From contig JAGLZV010000005.1 of NCBI GenBank assembly GCA_023131215.1, positions 1-17,566 of the forward strand: a stretch of 17,566 nt of DNA, read 5' to 3'. The stretch comes from Candidatus Methanophagales archaeon (lineage in GTDB: Archaea; Halobacteriota; Syntropharchaeia; Alkanophagales; Methanospirareceae). This document shows, one piece after another, positions 1 to 7,309 of this stretch (within the stretch, counting starts at the first letter, position 1; each line of letters starts with the position of its first letter). The position numbers and the translations under genes are program-made. A model generated the notes under the pieces. That model had not been told where the DNA came from, did no database searches, and was given only the letters and a program-made list of their open reading frames with translations.

Positions 1-204
1 AAGCTGGTGAGAAAATACAAAGCCCTGCCAATAATAACCAGCAATGCTCACTCTATATACGATTTAAGGGCGCCAAGAGAGATGATTGCACTGGCGTCGC
101 TATTCGGAATGCGAAAAGAAGAAGCTGTACACGCCTTAAGCGATATTCCAAAGGGTATATTAGAAAAGAAATGGAAAAAGGAAACGGAAGTGGAGATAAT
201 ATGA
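1..204 (+). CDS. rnp3: RNase P protein component 3 (Rpp30 homologue), C-terminal part
   Basis: This is the last 67 codons of a gene that begins upstream of the window; the reading frame is open to base 1, so the GTG at base 7 is not the start. The protein is a subunit of archaeal ribonuclease P, which removes the 5' leader from pre-tRNA; Rnp3 binds the catalytic RNA together with Rnp2. The visible part matches the end of the Rpp30 TIM-barrel-like fold: a PIITSNAHSIYDLRAPRE segment followed by a helix (MIALASLFGM) and a lysine-rich tail. Its TGA stop overlaps the ATG of rnp2 (ATGA), so the two are translationally coupled, and the rnp3-rnp2 order is common in Euryarchaeota. Identification rests on both the motif and the neighbour. 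Confidence 0.85.
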   Translation, partial: KLVRKYKALPIITSNAHSIYDLRAPREMIALASLFGMRKEEAVHALSDIPKGILEKKWKKETEVEII

Positions 205-617
205 AAATGAAAAGTGCAAAGTGCAAAAGTCAAAATAAATTTCGCATTTTACATTTTGCATTGTTGCTGCCACCTTCTCTTCGTGAAAGGAAAAGGTATC
301 TTGTGTTTGAGGTGATAAGCGAGCGAGAAATAGATAAGCGAGAGTTGTTGAAAGAGATATGGGACTCCACTTACTCTCTCTATGGGGATGTAGGAGCAAG
401 TGAAAGCAGGATATGGCTGATAGGATATGATAAGAAGAAAGACGCAGATACAGGCACAGACGTGGGTGTAGGTATCCTGAGATGTGCACATGATAAAGTC
501 GAGGAAGTAAGAGCTGCATTAGCTTGTATTCATTCGGTAAAGGAAGCAAGGGTTGGCATAAGAGTGGTTGGAATCTCAGGAACGATAAAAGGAGCAACTC
601 GCATCTCCGGATGGTGA
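201..617 (+). CDS. rnp2: RNase P protein component 2 (Pop5 homologue) with a repeat-derived N-terminal insert
   Basis: This is the Pop5-family subunit of archaeal RNase P and partners Rnp3. Start 201 is chosen because its ATG overlaps the rnp3 stop. The family core begins at LLPPSLRERKRYLVFEVISE and runs through WLIGYD, ILRCAHDKVEEVRAAL and VVGISGTIKGAT, which are the usual conserved blocks in the usual order. Family members are normally about 120 residues and begin within a few residues of the LPP motif. Here the protein is 138 residues because about 18 codons lie between MK and LLPP. Those codons (about 207-263) are a low-complexity near-inverted repeat similar to a non-coding copy at 757-800, so the extension is probably an in-frame repeat insertion near codon 3. 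A start further downstream would need a non-ATG codon. Function is judged intact because the whole fold follows the insert. Confidence 0.9.
   Translation: MKMKSAKCKSQNKFRILHFALLLPPSLRERKRYLVFEVISEREIDKRELLKEIWDSTYSLYGDVGASESRIWLIGYDKKKDADTGTDVGVGILRCAHDKVEEVRAALACIHSVKEARVGIRVVGISGTIKGATRISGW
207..263 (+). repeat. Short dispersed repeat captured in frame by rnp2
   Basis: AT-rich segment made of GTGCAAA-type units in its left half and GCATTTT/TTTGCATTG units in its right half. The right half is roughly the reverse complement of the left, so the segment can fold back on itself. It sits exactly between the expected MK start and the conserved LLPP of Rnp2 and its length keeps the frame. A related array of the same words is at 757-800. 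Confidence 0.6.
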
Positions 618-691
618 TGAAGATTAGCCAACGCTTTTTCTTTAAACCTTTTTAAGAAAAGTCTAATCAAAAACGCTTCGCATGAAATATA

Positions 692-730
692 AGTTTCTTT
701 GATCAAACTTTCTTTTCAAAAGAAAGTTTG
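692..730. repeat. Palindromic dispersed repeat, short form
   Basis: Bases 704-716 and 718-730 are perfect 13-base inverted arms (CAAACTTTCTTTT and its complement) around one central C. The 25 bases 692-716 are identical to 10959-10983, where the same arms enclose about 47 extra bases. This lies in the 618-799 gap between the converging rnp2 and site-2 protease genes; the stem could also act as a bidirectional terminator. The rest of the gap holds only AT-rich sequence and the TTTGCATTT array at 757-800. Confidence 0.75.
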
Positions 731-756
731 TGTGTAAATCTGTGTAATCTTGTGGT

Positions 757-800
757 TCATTTTGCATTTTTCATTTTGCACTCTGCATTTTGCATTGTTT
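757..800. repeat. TTTTGCA-word array, related to the insert in rnp2
   Basis: About five degenerate units of the form CATTTTGCA or CACTCTGCA stand in tandem, ending TGCATTGTTT. The same words occur inside rnp2 at 207-263. It abuts the stop codon of the converging protease gene. Confidence 0.5.
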
Positions 801-2032
801 CACACACTCCCCTTTAACATCTCCATATAAATCGCTAAATCCCTTCTCGTTATGACTCCTACGAAGTCCCCACTCATCGCCTCTTTCACTGCCAGAACAT
901 TCCTCCTGTTTCTTATCATCCTTTTTAGCGCTTCTGTTGCCGCCTCCTCCTCTAATACAATATCGCTAATGCTATCAAATGAACTTATTGCGTCAGAAAC
1001 TCTTAAAAAGTAACGCTGCTCTGCTGACAACTTTTTTATTTCATCAAACGTTATAAACCCTTTTAATTCACCGCTTTCACTCACCACTGCATATTCAGCG
1101 TTTTTCTCCGCGAGCATCTTATTCGCCAGTTCCACAATTGGCATATCCTCCAGCACGCTCGTTCTCTCGGTTCTCATGACATTCTTTACCTTTATTCCCT
1201 CTAAGGAAGCAAAAGTGATGGTTGCGGCTTCTTCTTCTGTTGCGATTATGTACAGGATAATAGCAATTCCAACGATAAAAAAATTTGGTACCCTCTCACC
1301 GGTTAAAATAAACATAAAAGGGTCTGCAACAATCCCCGACATTGCCATTGTAACTGCAAATATTTTTCCTACCAACACTGCTCTCCTCGTTGCTTTTAGA
1401 AATGGCATTCTTTTCGCAAGTAAAGCCCTTAAAACTCGGCCACCATCCATTGGAAATGCAGGTAATAAGTTGAATGTGCCTAATATGACGTTCCAAAACC
1501 CGAGGATAAACACTAAAATCTTAACCGGGTAAATGACCAAATTCAATGGTCTTATACCCCAAAAAGTAAGAAGAAATACGCCGCCGAGGGCAAAGCTCAT
1601 CAAAGGTCCCGCAATTGCTATCTTCCACTCCTTCCTCGGATCTTTTGGGATATCTTCCATCATGGCTAAGCCACCGAAGAGGTGAAGGGTAATACTGTGT
1701 ATTCTCGTCCCATATTTCATTGCAACGTAGGAATGTGACATCTCGTGGAGTAATAAAGAAACGAAAAAAAAGAAAGCAGCTATAGAGGATAATGAATACC
1801 GGAGGAAAGGCGACATCTCGATACCACCTAAGCCCAGCGGCAGTGGAATAGGTTTCGTAGGGTCTTTTGCAAATAATGATGTAATTAAACTGTATATAGG
1901 TGAATTGGGCCCTATACTTAATGTATAGCCATGCGCAAACATCATTACGATTAGCGGTAAGATAAACAAAAAAGTAAAATGCAACCTTATTGGTATGCCG
2001 ATGAGTTTACCCACTTGTATAGATGTTCGCAT
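800..2032 (-). CDS. Site-2 protease family zinc metallopeptidase (M50) with CBS domain pair
   Basis: A 410-residue integral membrane protease that would cut substrates within the membrane (regulated intramembrane proteolysis). The zinc-binding HExxH motif is HEMSH at residues 96-100, at the end of a hydrophobic helix; the third-ligand motif NLLPAFPMDGG is at about 188-198, with the Asp in DGG. Hydrophobic segments surround both, at about 20-35, 80-97, 140-160, 170-190 and 222-265. Residues from about 281 to 405 are soluble and look like two CBS repeats (VMRTERTSVLEDMPIVELA, then EEEAATEALKRM and FVGVITRRDL), which in this subfamily bind adenine nucleotides and may gate activity. The gene converges on rnp2 and diverges from the PRC-barrel gene at 2102. 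The substrate cannot be told from the sequence. Confidence 0.93.
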   Translation of the reverse strand: MRTSIQVGKLIGIPIRLHFTFLFILPLIVMMFAHGYTLSIGPNSPIYSLITSLFAKDPTKPIPLPLGLGGIEMSPFLRYSLSSIAAFFFFVSLLLHEMSHSYVAMKYGTRIHSITLHLFGGLAMMEDIPKDPRKEWKIAIAGPLMSFALGGVFLLTFWGIRPLNLVIYPVKILVFILGFWNVILGTFNLLPAFPMDGGRVLRALLAKRMPFLKATRRAVLVGKIFAVTMAMSGIVADPFMFILTGERVPNFFIVGIAIILYIIATEEEAATITFASLEGIKVKNVMRTERTSVLEDMPIVELANKMLAEKNAEYAVVSESGELKGFITFDEIKKLSAEQRYFLRVSDAISSFDSISDIVLEEEAATEALKRMIRNRRNVLAVKEAMSGDFVGVITRRDLAIYMEMLKGSV

Positions 2033-2063
2033 TTTTTTTCTTTTCTTTTCTTCGTCAATCCGT

Positions 2064-2079
2064 TAATTATATATATATT
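2064..2079 (+). promoter_or_regulatory. TATA box of the PRC-barrel gene
   Basis: The run TTAATTATATATATAT is centred about 30 bases before the ATG at 2102, which fits archaeal TBP binding and a nearly leaderless transcript. It lies in the divergent spacer, so part of it could also serve the protease gene starting at 2032. Confidence 0.55.
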
Positions 2080-2101
2080 GCCTCCGTTCATAAATAGCAT
2101 T

Positions 2102-2392
2102 ATGGAAATAGAATTGTCTTCCTTATATGGGCAGGATATATACACGGATAGAGGGGTATATGTCGGTAAGATAGAGGATGTGAGCGTGGACATAAAGGAG
2201 AAGAGAATATCGGGGCTGGCGGTGAGGGACATAAATCCAAACGCTTTCGATATAGGCAAGAGGAAAGGTGTGGTTATTCCCTACCGGTGGGTAACGGCGA
2301 TTGGAGACATAGTGCTGATAAAGCATGTGAGGAGAAGAGTAGCGGAGAAGGAGGAGGAAGGGGGGGAGAGAGAGAGAGAAAGAGAAAAGTAA
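2102..2392 (+). CDS. PRC-barrel domain protein
   Basis: A small 96-residue protein. Residues 1-78 match a PRC-barrel, the beta-barrel found in the photosynthetic reaction centre H subunit and in RimM: LSSLYGQDIYTDRGVYVGKI, then SGLAVRDI, then GVVIPYRWVTAIGDIVLIK. In archaea, stand-alone PRC-barrel proteins of this size are common; some have been linked to cell division (CdpB family), but nothing here shows which role applies. The last about 18 residues are a low-complexity acidic/basic tail (EEEGGEREREREK) encoded by a GGA/GAG-rich simple repeat. The ATG at 2102 was chosen because the domain starts there and a TATA box lies the right distance upstream. The Thg1 gene follows after 19 bases, so they probably share a transcript. 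Confidence 0.85.
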   Translation: MEIELSSLYGQDIYTDRGVYVGKIEDVSVDIKEKRISGLAVRDINPNAFDIGKRKGVVIPYRWVTAIGDIVLIKHVRRRVAEKEEEGGEREREREK

Positions 2393-2411
2393 ACACGAAA
2401 AAGAGCCGGTG

Positions 2412-3185
2412 ATGAAGGGTCAGGACCGAGAGAGGCGTAAAGATAAAGGCAGGGATAGGGAGATATACGCAGAGATAAAAGCCATACCTCCTTTGATCGT
2501 GCGTGCCGACGGAAGGAACTTCAAGCGGGTACTGAGCGAGAGCAAATTCGAGAAACCCTACGACGAGAGATTTGCAAGGGGTGTGGCGAAAGCGGTGGAA
2601 ATCTTCTTTTTGAACAGCAGCTTCGACCCCAAACTTGCTTACATTTTCTCTGATGAAATAAGTTTTTTTTTCGAACATGTCCCGTTTGAAGGTAGAATAG
2701 AGAAACTGGATTCTGTAATCGCAGGCTTTTTGGCAAGTGCTTTAAGCATCGTTCTGGGTTTTAAAGAGGCTATTGCGTTTGACGCAAGGGTAATCCCTGT
2801 TTGCAAAGGAGAAGATGTTTTGGAGTATCTTGCGCAGCGCCAGGCAGAAGCATGGCGAAATCACATCAACGCGTATGGATATTACGGGCTGAGAGAAGAA
2901 GGGCTAAGTGAAAAGGAGGCGGAGAAGCGGCTGAGGGGGATGAAAGCAGGGGATGTGCATGAGATGCTTTTTCGCATGGGAATAAACCTGAATGAAACGC
3001 CGAAATGGCAAAGAAGGGGCATTTTGATTGCTAAGCAGAGGTATGAAAAAGAAGGATACGATCCAAAAGCGGAGAAGAAAGTTACTGCTGCACGCTACAA
3101 AATAGTTCAGCTATGGGACCTGCCGTTATTCGGGTCAGAGGAAGGGCGAGATTTGATAAACCGACTGATGGGATATGCTCAATAA
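2412..3185 (+). CDS. thg1: tRNA(His) guanylyltransferase / Thg1-like protein (3'-5' polymerase)
   Basis: Thg1-family enzymes add nucleotides in the 3'-5' direction to the 5' end of tRNA; archaeal Thg1-like proteins add G-1 to tRNA(His) or repair truncated tRNA 5' ends. From the ATG at 2412 the protein has 257 residues. The metal-binding motifs of the palm are visible: VRADGRNF with Asp at about 33, and FSDEISFFF with Asp81-Glu82. The later family block is also present (RQAEAWRNHINAYGYYGL, then GMKAGDVHEMLF and INLNETPKWQRRG). A GTG at 2409, directly before the ATG, could serve instead. The first 18 residues are charged and low in complexity. The gene follows the PRC-barrel gene closely and ends before the tRNA on the opposite strand, a loose tRNA-related grouping that is probably chance. 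Confidence 0.93.
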   Translation: MKGQDRERRKDKGRDREIYAEIKAIPPLIVRADGRNFKRVLSESKFEKPYDERFARGVAKAVEIFFLNSSFDPKLAYIFSDEISFFFEHVPFEGRIEKLDSVIAGFLASALSIVLGFKEAIAFDARVIPVCKGEDVLEYLAQRQAEAWRNHINAYGYYGLREEGLSEKEAEKRLRGMKAGDVHEMLFRMGINLNETPKWQRRGILIAKQRYEKEGYDPKAEKKVTAARYKIVQLWDLPLFGSEEGRDLINRLMGYAQ

Positions 3186-3285
3186 AAAGCGGGAAAAATT
3201 CCAAATCGCACGCACCAAACTCCAAACAAATTCAAATACCCAATTTCAAAATTCAAAAATAAAGGATTTTTTTAGGGGGAAAATT
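3186..3285. other. AT-rich low-complexity spacer
   Basis: Repeated AATTC/CAAA words (such as CAATTTCAAAATTCAAAAAT) ending in T7 AG5. No gene seen. The T-run could terminate thg1 transcription. Confidence 0.4.
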
Positions 3286-3289
3286 AGTG

Positions 3290-3412
3290 TGGGCCCGAAG
3301 GGATTCGAACCCTTGACCGCCCGGTATCTCACAAAGAAATTCTTTAGGAGGTGATACCCATCGGATTCTCTGTTATGAGCCGGGCGCTCTAACCATGCTA
3401 AGCTACGGGCCC
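3290..3412 (-). tRNA. tRNA with CAT anticodon (elongator Met, or Ile2), intron-containing
   Basis: The minus strand folds as a tRNA. The acceptor stem is GGGCCCG paired with CGGGCCC, the D-arm is TAGCTTAGCATGGTTAGAGC, the anticodon stem is CCCGG/CCGGG with loop CTCATAA, and the T-arm is AAGGG TTCGAAT CCCTT; the discriminator is A. Removing a 48-base intron (3326-3373) leaves 75 bases. CCA is not encoded. The anticodon CAT fits elongator tRNA-Met; the A1-U72 pair and the GGG/CCC anticodon stem of archaeal initiators are absent. Ile2 with a modified C34 (agmatidine) uses the same anticodon and cannot be excluded by eye. Confidence 0.93.
3326..3373 (-). other. Archaeal tRNA intron (bulge-helix-bulge), 48 nt
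   Basis: The intron sits at the canonical 37/38 site. The central 4-bp helix is CTCA with TGAG, flanked by 3-nt bulges TAA (cut TA/A) and ATA (cut AT/A). The inner helix is CAGAGAA paired with TTCTTTG, with one G-U pair. This is the standard substrate of the archaeal splicing endonuclease. The terminal loop contains ATCACCTCCT (plus-strand 3346-3355), identical to the end of 16S rRNA that pairs with Shine-Dalgarno sites. Confidence 0.9.
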
Positions 3413-3435
3413 CCCTTTCTCTTATTATATTTGTA

Positions 3436-3452
3436 TCTTTTCATATAAATAA
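3436..3452 (-). promoter_or_regulatory. TATA box of the tRNA gene
   Basis: Minus-strand ATTATTTATATGAAAAG lies about 30 bases before the tRNA 5' end, a normal archaeal promoter distance. The remaining spacer to 3606 has no gene, only AT-rich sequence with CCAATTT/ATTTTGG words in opposite orientation (about 3490-3510 and 3560-3575). Confidence 0.5.
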
Positions 3453-3606
3453 TGTGCTTATTTAGTTGAAGTTGTTTACCAAAGAATAAACCCCAATTTC
3501 CAAAACCCAAAGAGTAAGGATACGCAAAAATAGGCTGTAAGTTGGTAGTATTGGTATGTATTGGGATTTTGGATTTTCTGTGAGGCTAAACAAATATGCT
3601 TCCTCT

Positions 3607-5358
3607 TCAAAACGCCCACCCACTTAACCATCTCAAACTCTCCTTATATTCATACGCTACTGGATAACCAGATATTACTGGATAGAAGAGGAAGAAGAGA
3701 ACCGCAATCGAAATAAGAAAAGCAATGACAATGCACTTAATAATATTTTCCTTTGACAAAGCTTTCTTTTCTAAAGAGGAGTTTTTAGTCAAGGTTTTTA
3801 CCGCAGGTAAAAAAGTTGTCCAATAAGTGAGTGCAAATATCATAAACGGCACATTAGGAACAAAATGATAGATGAACAAGATTCTCGTGATAACTACGTA
3901 AGGAATCCATTGCAGTAGAAAAGGAATGAGAATGAATAAGGAAACAAAGCTGTACTCCCTTTTCCTTATCTTATCCGCTATAAGCCTAATCCCAATCAAA
4001 ATCAACGCAGGAATACTGCACCACCATATAGCCGGATTTCCCATCAAAACGATTGTCGAAACCATCGCTGTTCCGTCTAAAGTATTAGAATACATCCAAA
4101 GCGGTTTAAGCATAAGCGGCCAGGACCACCAGGGCGAAGAGAAAGGATGTGTCGCTTCAATCCCTGCATGGTATCCAAACATGCGTAGCTGGAGCTGAAG
4201 GACATCCAAAAGACTGTGCCCCTCGCCTGCAAGCATGTACGGAATATAAGTTGCGATATAAATAGCAGCGGAAACGAATAAACCCGCTAAAACAATTTTA
4301 TAATCGCTAAAGATCGGTTTCTTATTTCTTAAATTGTTGATCAATAAGAGCGCAAAAATGGAAAAAAAACCGTAAATGGCAGTCCATTTCACAGCGAAGC
4401 AAAGTCCGAAAAAAATAATGCTGAGGAAAAGAGAGGAGGGCGTTTTTTTTCCCCCCCCTTCCCCTTCCCCTTCTTCTTCTCTTTTAGAGAAATAATCGAA
4501 GGCAAAGTAAAACATCAATAAAGAAAAAAGAAGGATGAATATTTCTCCAGTTGCCAATCTCGCCAGGGAGAAATGCATAAAATCGAAGGTCAGGAGGAAA
4601 GCAGCAAAAAAGCCTGCTGCTGCATTTTTAAATATGCGTTTACCAAAAAGGAATATTATCGGTATCATTGCAGCAGCGGCTAAAACGCCTAAAATACGCC
4701 AGCCAAAGGGATTCATCCCGAAGCACAAAATGCCTCCCGCTATTATGAGCTTCCCAAGTGGTGGATGCGTCCATTCATAAGGCTCCACATGATTTAAATG
4801 TCCTTTTGCAGTTCGCACAAAATACATCTCGTCAAAGTAAGCGCCGTATTTTTGCGTAATCGGCAGTTTTATCACGTCCTGCTCATCAACTAATCTCGTA
4901 GCATTTTCTCCGCTTACCTTTACTGGCTCTATCTTTTCGTTCTCCGCAGATATTACTAAAATCTCGCCTATTTTTCCTTCTGATTCTTCGGCATCAAACA
5001 CGAACTTAAGAAATCTTGTGCTCTTATTCCCTAAATTAATTCTTTCCCAAGAGCAGAAATGCACATGCTTTGCAGGGTCGTTGTCATAAGAAGAGAGAAT
5101 TTTCCAATTATCTGGAGGTGTGCCACCATAGATATCGAATTTCGTTCGTTTCTCATCACCTAAGAAGATATAAACCTCTTTCATTTGCTGAACGCTGCCG
5201 AAATCAAAAACAACTTGAAGTTCTTCTTCACCCGCGGACATTGGGTGCCAGCAAGAAGAAGGCATCATGACAGAGCCCATGTTAAGAGAAGCAAAAAGCA
5301 AAAACAGAATTGTAAGTGCTGTTATTGATGCGATTTCCAAACACGTTATTCCTTTCAT
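3607..5358 (-). CDS. PMT/GT39-like dolichyl-phosphate-mannose protein mannosyltransferase
   Basis: A 583-residue multi-spanning membrane enzyme expected to transfer mannose from a lipid-phosphate carrier to protein on the outer face of the membrane. The first extracellular loop carries the catalytic acidic pair FDEMYF (Asp176-Glu177), followed by EWTHPPLGKLI. Later, MFGYHAGIEATHPFSSPWWS (from about 391) is the characteristic PMT block. About ten hydrophobic segments follow. Unusual for the family, residues about 36-140, between the first helix and the catalytic loop, look like a discoidin/F5-8C-like beta domain (CWHPMSAGEEELQVVFDFGS, KEVYIFLGDEK, TRFLKFVFD). Residues 292-306 form a Glu/Gly loop encoded by a G8 A8 tract. 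A strong ribosome site GGAGGT is 4 bases before the ATG. It is divergent from the GT4 gene. Confidence 0.88.
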   Translation of the reverse strand: MKGITCLEIASITALTILFLLFASLNMGSVMMPSSCWHPMSAGEEELQVVFDFGSVQQMKEVYIFLGDEKRTKFDIYGGTPPDNWKILSSYDNDPAKHVHFCSWERINLGNKSTRFLKFVFDAEESEGKIGEILVISAENEKIEPVKVSGENATRLVDEQDVIKLPITQKYGAYFDEMYFVRTAKGHLNHVEPYEWTHPPLGKLIIAGGILCFGMNPFGWRILGVLAAAAMIPIIFLFGKRIFKNAAAGFFAAFLLTFDFMHFSLARLATGEIFILLFSLLMFYFAFDYFSKREEEGEGEGGGKKTPSSLFLSIIFFGLCFAVKWTAIYGFFSIFALLLINNLRNKKPIFSDYKIVLAGLFVSAAIYIATYIPYMLAGEGHSLLDVLQLQLRMFGYHAGIEATHPFSSPWWSWPLMLKPLWMYSNTLDGTAMVSTIVLMGNPAIWWCSIPALILIGIRLIADKIRKREYSFVSLFILIPFLLQWIPYVVITRILFIYHFVPNVPFMIFALTYWTTFLPAVKTLTKNSSLEKKALSKENIIKCIVIAFLISIAVLFFLFYPVISGYPVAYEYKESLRWLSGWAF

Positions 5359-5423
5359 TTATACCTCCACAACAAAAAAAAGCATATATTTATATATATT
5401 AAAGAGATATAGCGAGTAAAGCA
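5359..5423. promoter_or_regulatory. Divergent promoter between PMT and GT4 genes
   Basis: A 65-base spacer centred on ATATATTTATATATATT (5384-5400). On the plus strand it lies about 30 bases before the GT4 ATG; on the minus strand it is about the same distance before the PMT ATG, whose GGAGGT site is at 5363-5368. One symmetric AT box may serve both genes, implying co-regulation. Confidence 0.55.
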
Positions 5424-6518
5424 ATGAAAATAGCTTTTTATTACAAAAGCGCAAATAACGGGATAAAAACACATGTTAATGCGCTGTCACGAGAATTTGT
5501 GAATTTAGGGCATGAAGTAAAGAAAATAGACCAGTTCTCGCTTGGCTCTTATATGCTTGGCAATACCTCGGGTGGCATTTCTTATGGTTTTGACTTTTCG
5601 CTAAGAAAGATAAAAAAGGAAGTGGAAGACTGTGATGTTCTTCATATACATCATGCAGCTACGTTTTCGGAATTTTTCCTCCCTCTTTCTTCTATTTGCT
5701 CTGAACTCAACATCGTCAATACTTTTCATATTCCCGCTGGACCTTCTTTGGAAGGAGAACTTAGAAAAATCCATATAGCAACCCTAACGTCATTGTATGC
5801 AGGGCGTTCAAAGAAATTTATATCTGTGAGTGCAGAAATTGCAGAATATATTCGCAGATATTGCTACGGTTATAACGATGGTGATAACAACAACGGAACT
5901 GAAATTGTAATTATACCAAATGGAGTGGATATAAATCGTTTTCATCCACCAGAAGAGGATGAGAAAGAAAGCAAAAAGAAGGAAAGGGATGTCTGCATAG
6001 GCTATCTTGGTAGATTATCGCCAGAAAAGAATATAATAAATATGATAAAGGCTGTGAAGGTGTTGGCGTCGGAATCGTGGTTGGATAACGTATATTTAAA
6101 GATTGCGGGAACAGGGCCGTTATATAATAAGATAAAAAAGATGGAAGACGAAAAAATAAAGGTTTTGGGATATGTTGAAGATGCCCCTTCTTTTTATCGC
6201 AGTTTGAACATTTTCTTATTGCCTTCTAAGCTCGAAGCACAACCAATAGCATTACTCGAAGCGATGGCATCGGGGCTGCCTATAATTGCTACTGATGTCG
6301 GGGACAACAAATATTTCATCCAGGAAAATGGTATCATCTGTGGCACAACAGCGAAGGAAATAGGTGCTACGATAAAAGAGATGCTAAGTGAAGACCTGGA
6401 AAAGATGGGTGCGGAGTCAAGGAGAAGGGTTGAGAATGGCTATACGTGGGATAAGATAGCAGAACGGACATTGGAAGTGTATAAAAGCGTGACGAATAAA
6501 TCACAATTTTCAAACTGA
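5424..6518 (+). CDS. Glycosyltransferase family 4 (GT-B fold)
   Basis: A 364-residue soluble or membrane-associated retaining glycosyltransferase. The N-terminal Rossmann domain begins IAFYYKSANNGIKTHVNALS, with the Gly-rich turn and His used for the acceptor. The linker segment IVIIPNGVDINRFHPP (about 161-176) and GYLGRLSPEKNI (193-204) open the nucleotide-sugar domain. The donor-binding E-x7-E motif is Glu271 and Glu279 in KLEAQPIALLEAMASGLPII. The sugar and acceptor cannot be told. Divergent pairing with a PMT-type mannosyltransferase suggests a role in making surface glycans or a lipid-linked sugar for protein glycosylation; this is inference. The ATG is the only plausible start, about 25-30 bases after a TATA box, with no strong ribosome site. 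Confidence 0.93.
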   Translation: MKIAFYYKSANNGIKTHVNALSREFVNLGHEVKKIDQFSLGSYMLGNTSGGISYGFDFSLRKIKKEVEDCDVLHIHHAATFSEFFLPLSSICSELNIVNTFHIPAGPSLEGELRKIHIATLTSLYAGRSKKFISVSAEIAEYIRRYCYGYNDGDNNNGTEIVIIPNGVDINRFHPPEEDEKESKKKERDVCIGYLGRLSPEKNIINMIKAVKVLASESWLDNVYLKIAGTGPLYNKIKKMEDEKIKVLGYVEDAPSFYRSLNIFLLPSKLEAQPIALLEAMASGLPIIATDVGDNKYFIQENGIICGTTAKEIGATIKEMLSEDLEKMGAESRRRVENGYTWDKIAERTLEVYKSVTNKSQFSN

Positions 6519-6541
6519 TGTTTCTTGCTCATCTCTCTGCC

Positions 6542-7309
6542 CTAAGGGCAACAAACAATCAAAGGCACTGTTGCAGGTGCTTTCCCCCGTGAAGATTGCC
6601 TATCTTTGAGATGCGCTTCATGGTCACCACAAATAAACAACAAACCGTTTCTTTCGCCGACAGCATTTGCGATTGCCCTTATGTTTTCGTCTGTAACTTT
6701 TGCAGCAACACTTAAATCCCAGCCCCTATGTGCAAACCGGTCAATTGCACGAAGATGAGAAAACACCAACCTTAAATCTTGCTTACCCAACACGGAAATT
6801 GTGTGCTTTTTTATTAACTCATCGTATTCAAATATGTCTTCACGGTCATCAATGGCGAATACATAGCTTATTTTTCCCAAAAGGGGTTTTGCACCCTTCG
6901 TTTCGATTGCTGCCGCTGTTGGCTTTCCTTCGTCCTCCAATATTTCCAAGATGGATTTTATCTTCGACTTGCCCACATCGTCATTCGTGAGAATCCCGTG
7001 GTCTTCGGGTTTTAATCCCGTGAGAATAGAACCAATCGCCGGTGTCGTATGTTTGCTCACCGTCTCACACTCAAATAGAAGTCCATCTCGTTTGACAAGT
7101 TCGTGAATACTCTTTAATTCATCTGCAAAATCGGAATAAAACCGAAAATCGAAACTGTCAATCACTATCAATACCACCACTTGAGGGATAGGTTTGCGAG
7201 AATAAGCGAACGTGAGTATTTGCTCGACTGCTCGAGCTTGTGAAGTCAGATGCACCTCGAAAAACTCCGCCAAAGTAGACGCTATTTGCAATAGGGAAAT
7301 GGATTGCAT
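6542..7309 (-). CDS. Alkaline-phosphatase-superfamily hydrolase (phosphodiesterase/phosphatase-like)
   Basis: A 255-residue protein. Metal-ligand signatures of the superfamily appear in order: VVVLIVIDSFD (Asp51), SKHTTPAIGSILTGLKPEDH (nucleophile Thr88 or Thr89 and the typical TG..P..HGI block), HLRAIDRFAH (Asp190, His194) and FICGDHEAH (Asp229, His230, with His233 nearby). It is shorter than most members (usually above 350 residues), with little or no cap domain. The substrate is unknown; phosphate or phosphonate esters are possible. The start was set at 7309 because the longer frame adds residues lying over the promoter region. It ends just after the GT4 gene on the opposite strand (convergent, 23 bases apart). 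The N-terminal 45 residues are not recognisable as a signal peptide, so a cytoplasmic location is likely. Confidence 0.75.
   Translation of the reverse strand: MQSISLLQIASTLAEFFEVHLTSQARAVEQILTFAYSRKPIPQVVVLIVIDSFDFRFYSDFADELKSIHELVKRDGLLFECETVSKHTTPAIGSILTGLKPEDHGILTNDDVGKSKIKSILEILEDEGKPTAAAIETKGAKPLLGKISYVFAIDDREDIFEYDELIKKHTISVLGKQDLRLVFSHLRAIDRFAHRGWDLSVAAKVTDENIRAIANAVGERNGLLFICGDHEAHLKDRQSSRGKAPATVPLIVCCP

Noticed and set aside
160..597. Long antisense frame over rnp2
   Set aside because: It is a shadow of a conserved gene; no family features and no ribosome site.
2640..2690. T9 run in thg1 as a frameshift site
   Set aside because: It encodes the conserved SFFF next to the catalytic Asp-Glu with an uninterrupted frame, so there is no sign of disruption.
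3220..3580. CRISPR-like or satellite repeats near the tRNA
   Set aside because: AATTTCAAA-type words are irregular in length and spacing, with no fixed repeat and spacers; called low complexity.
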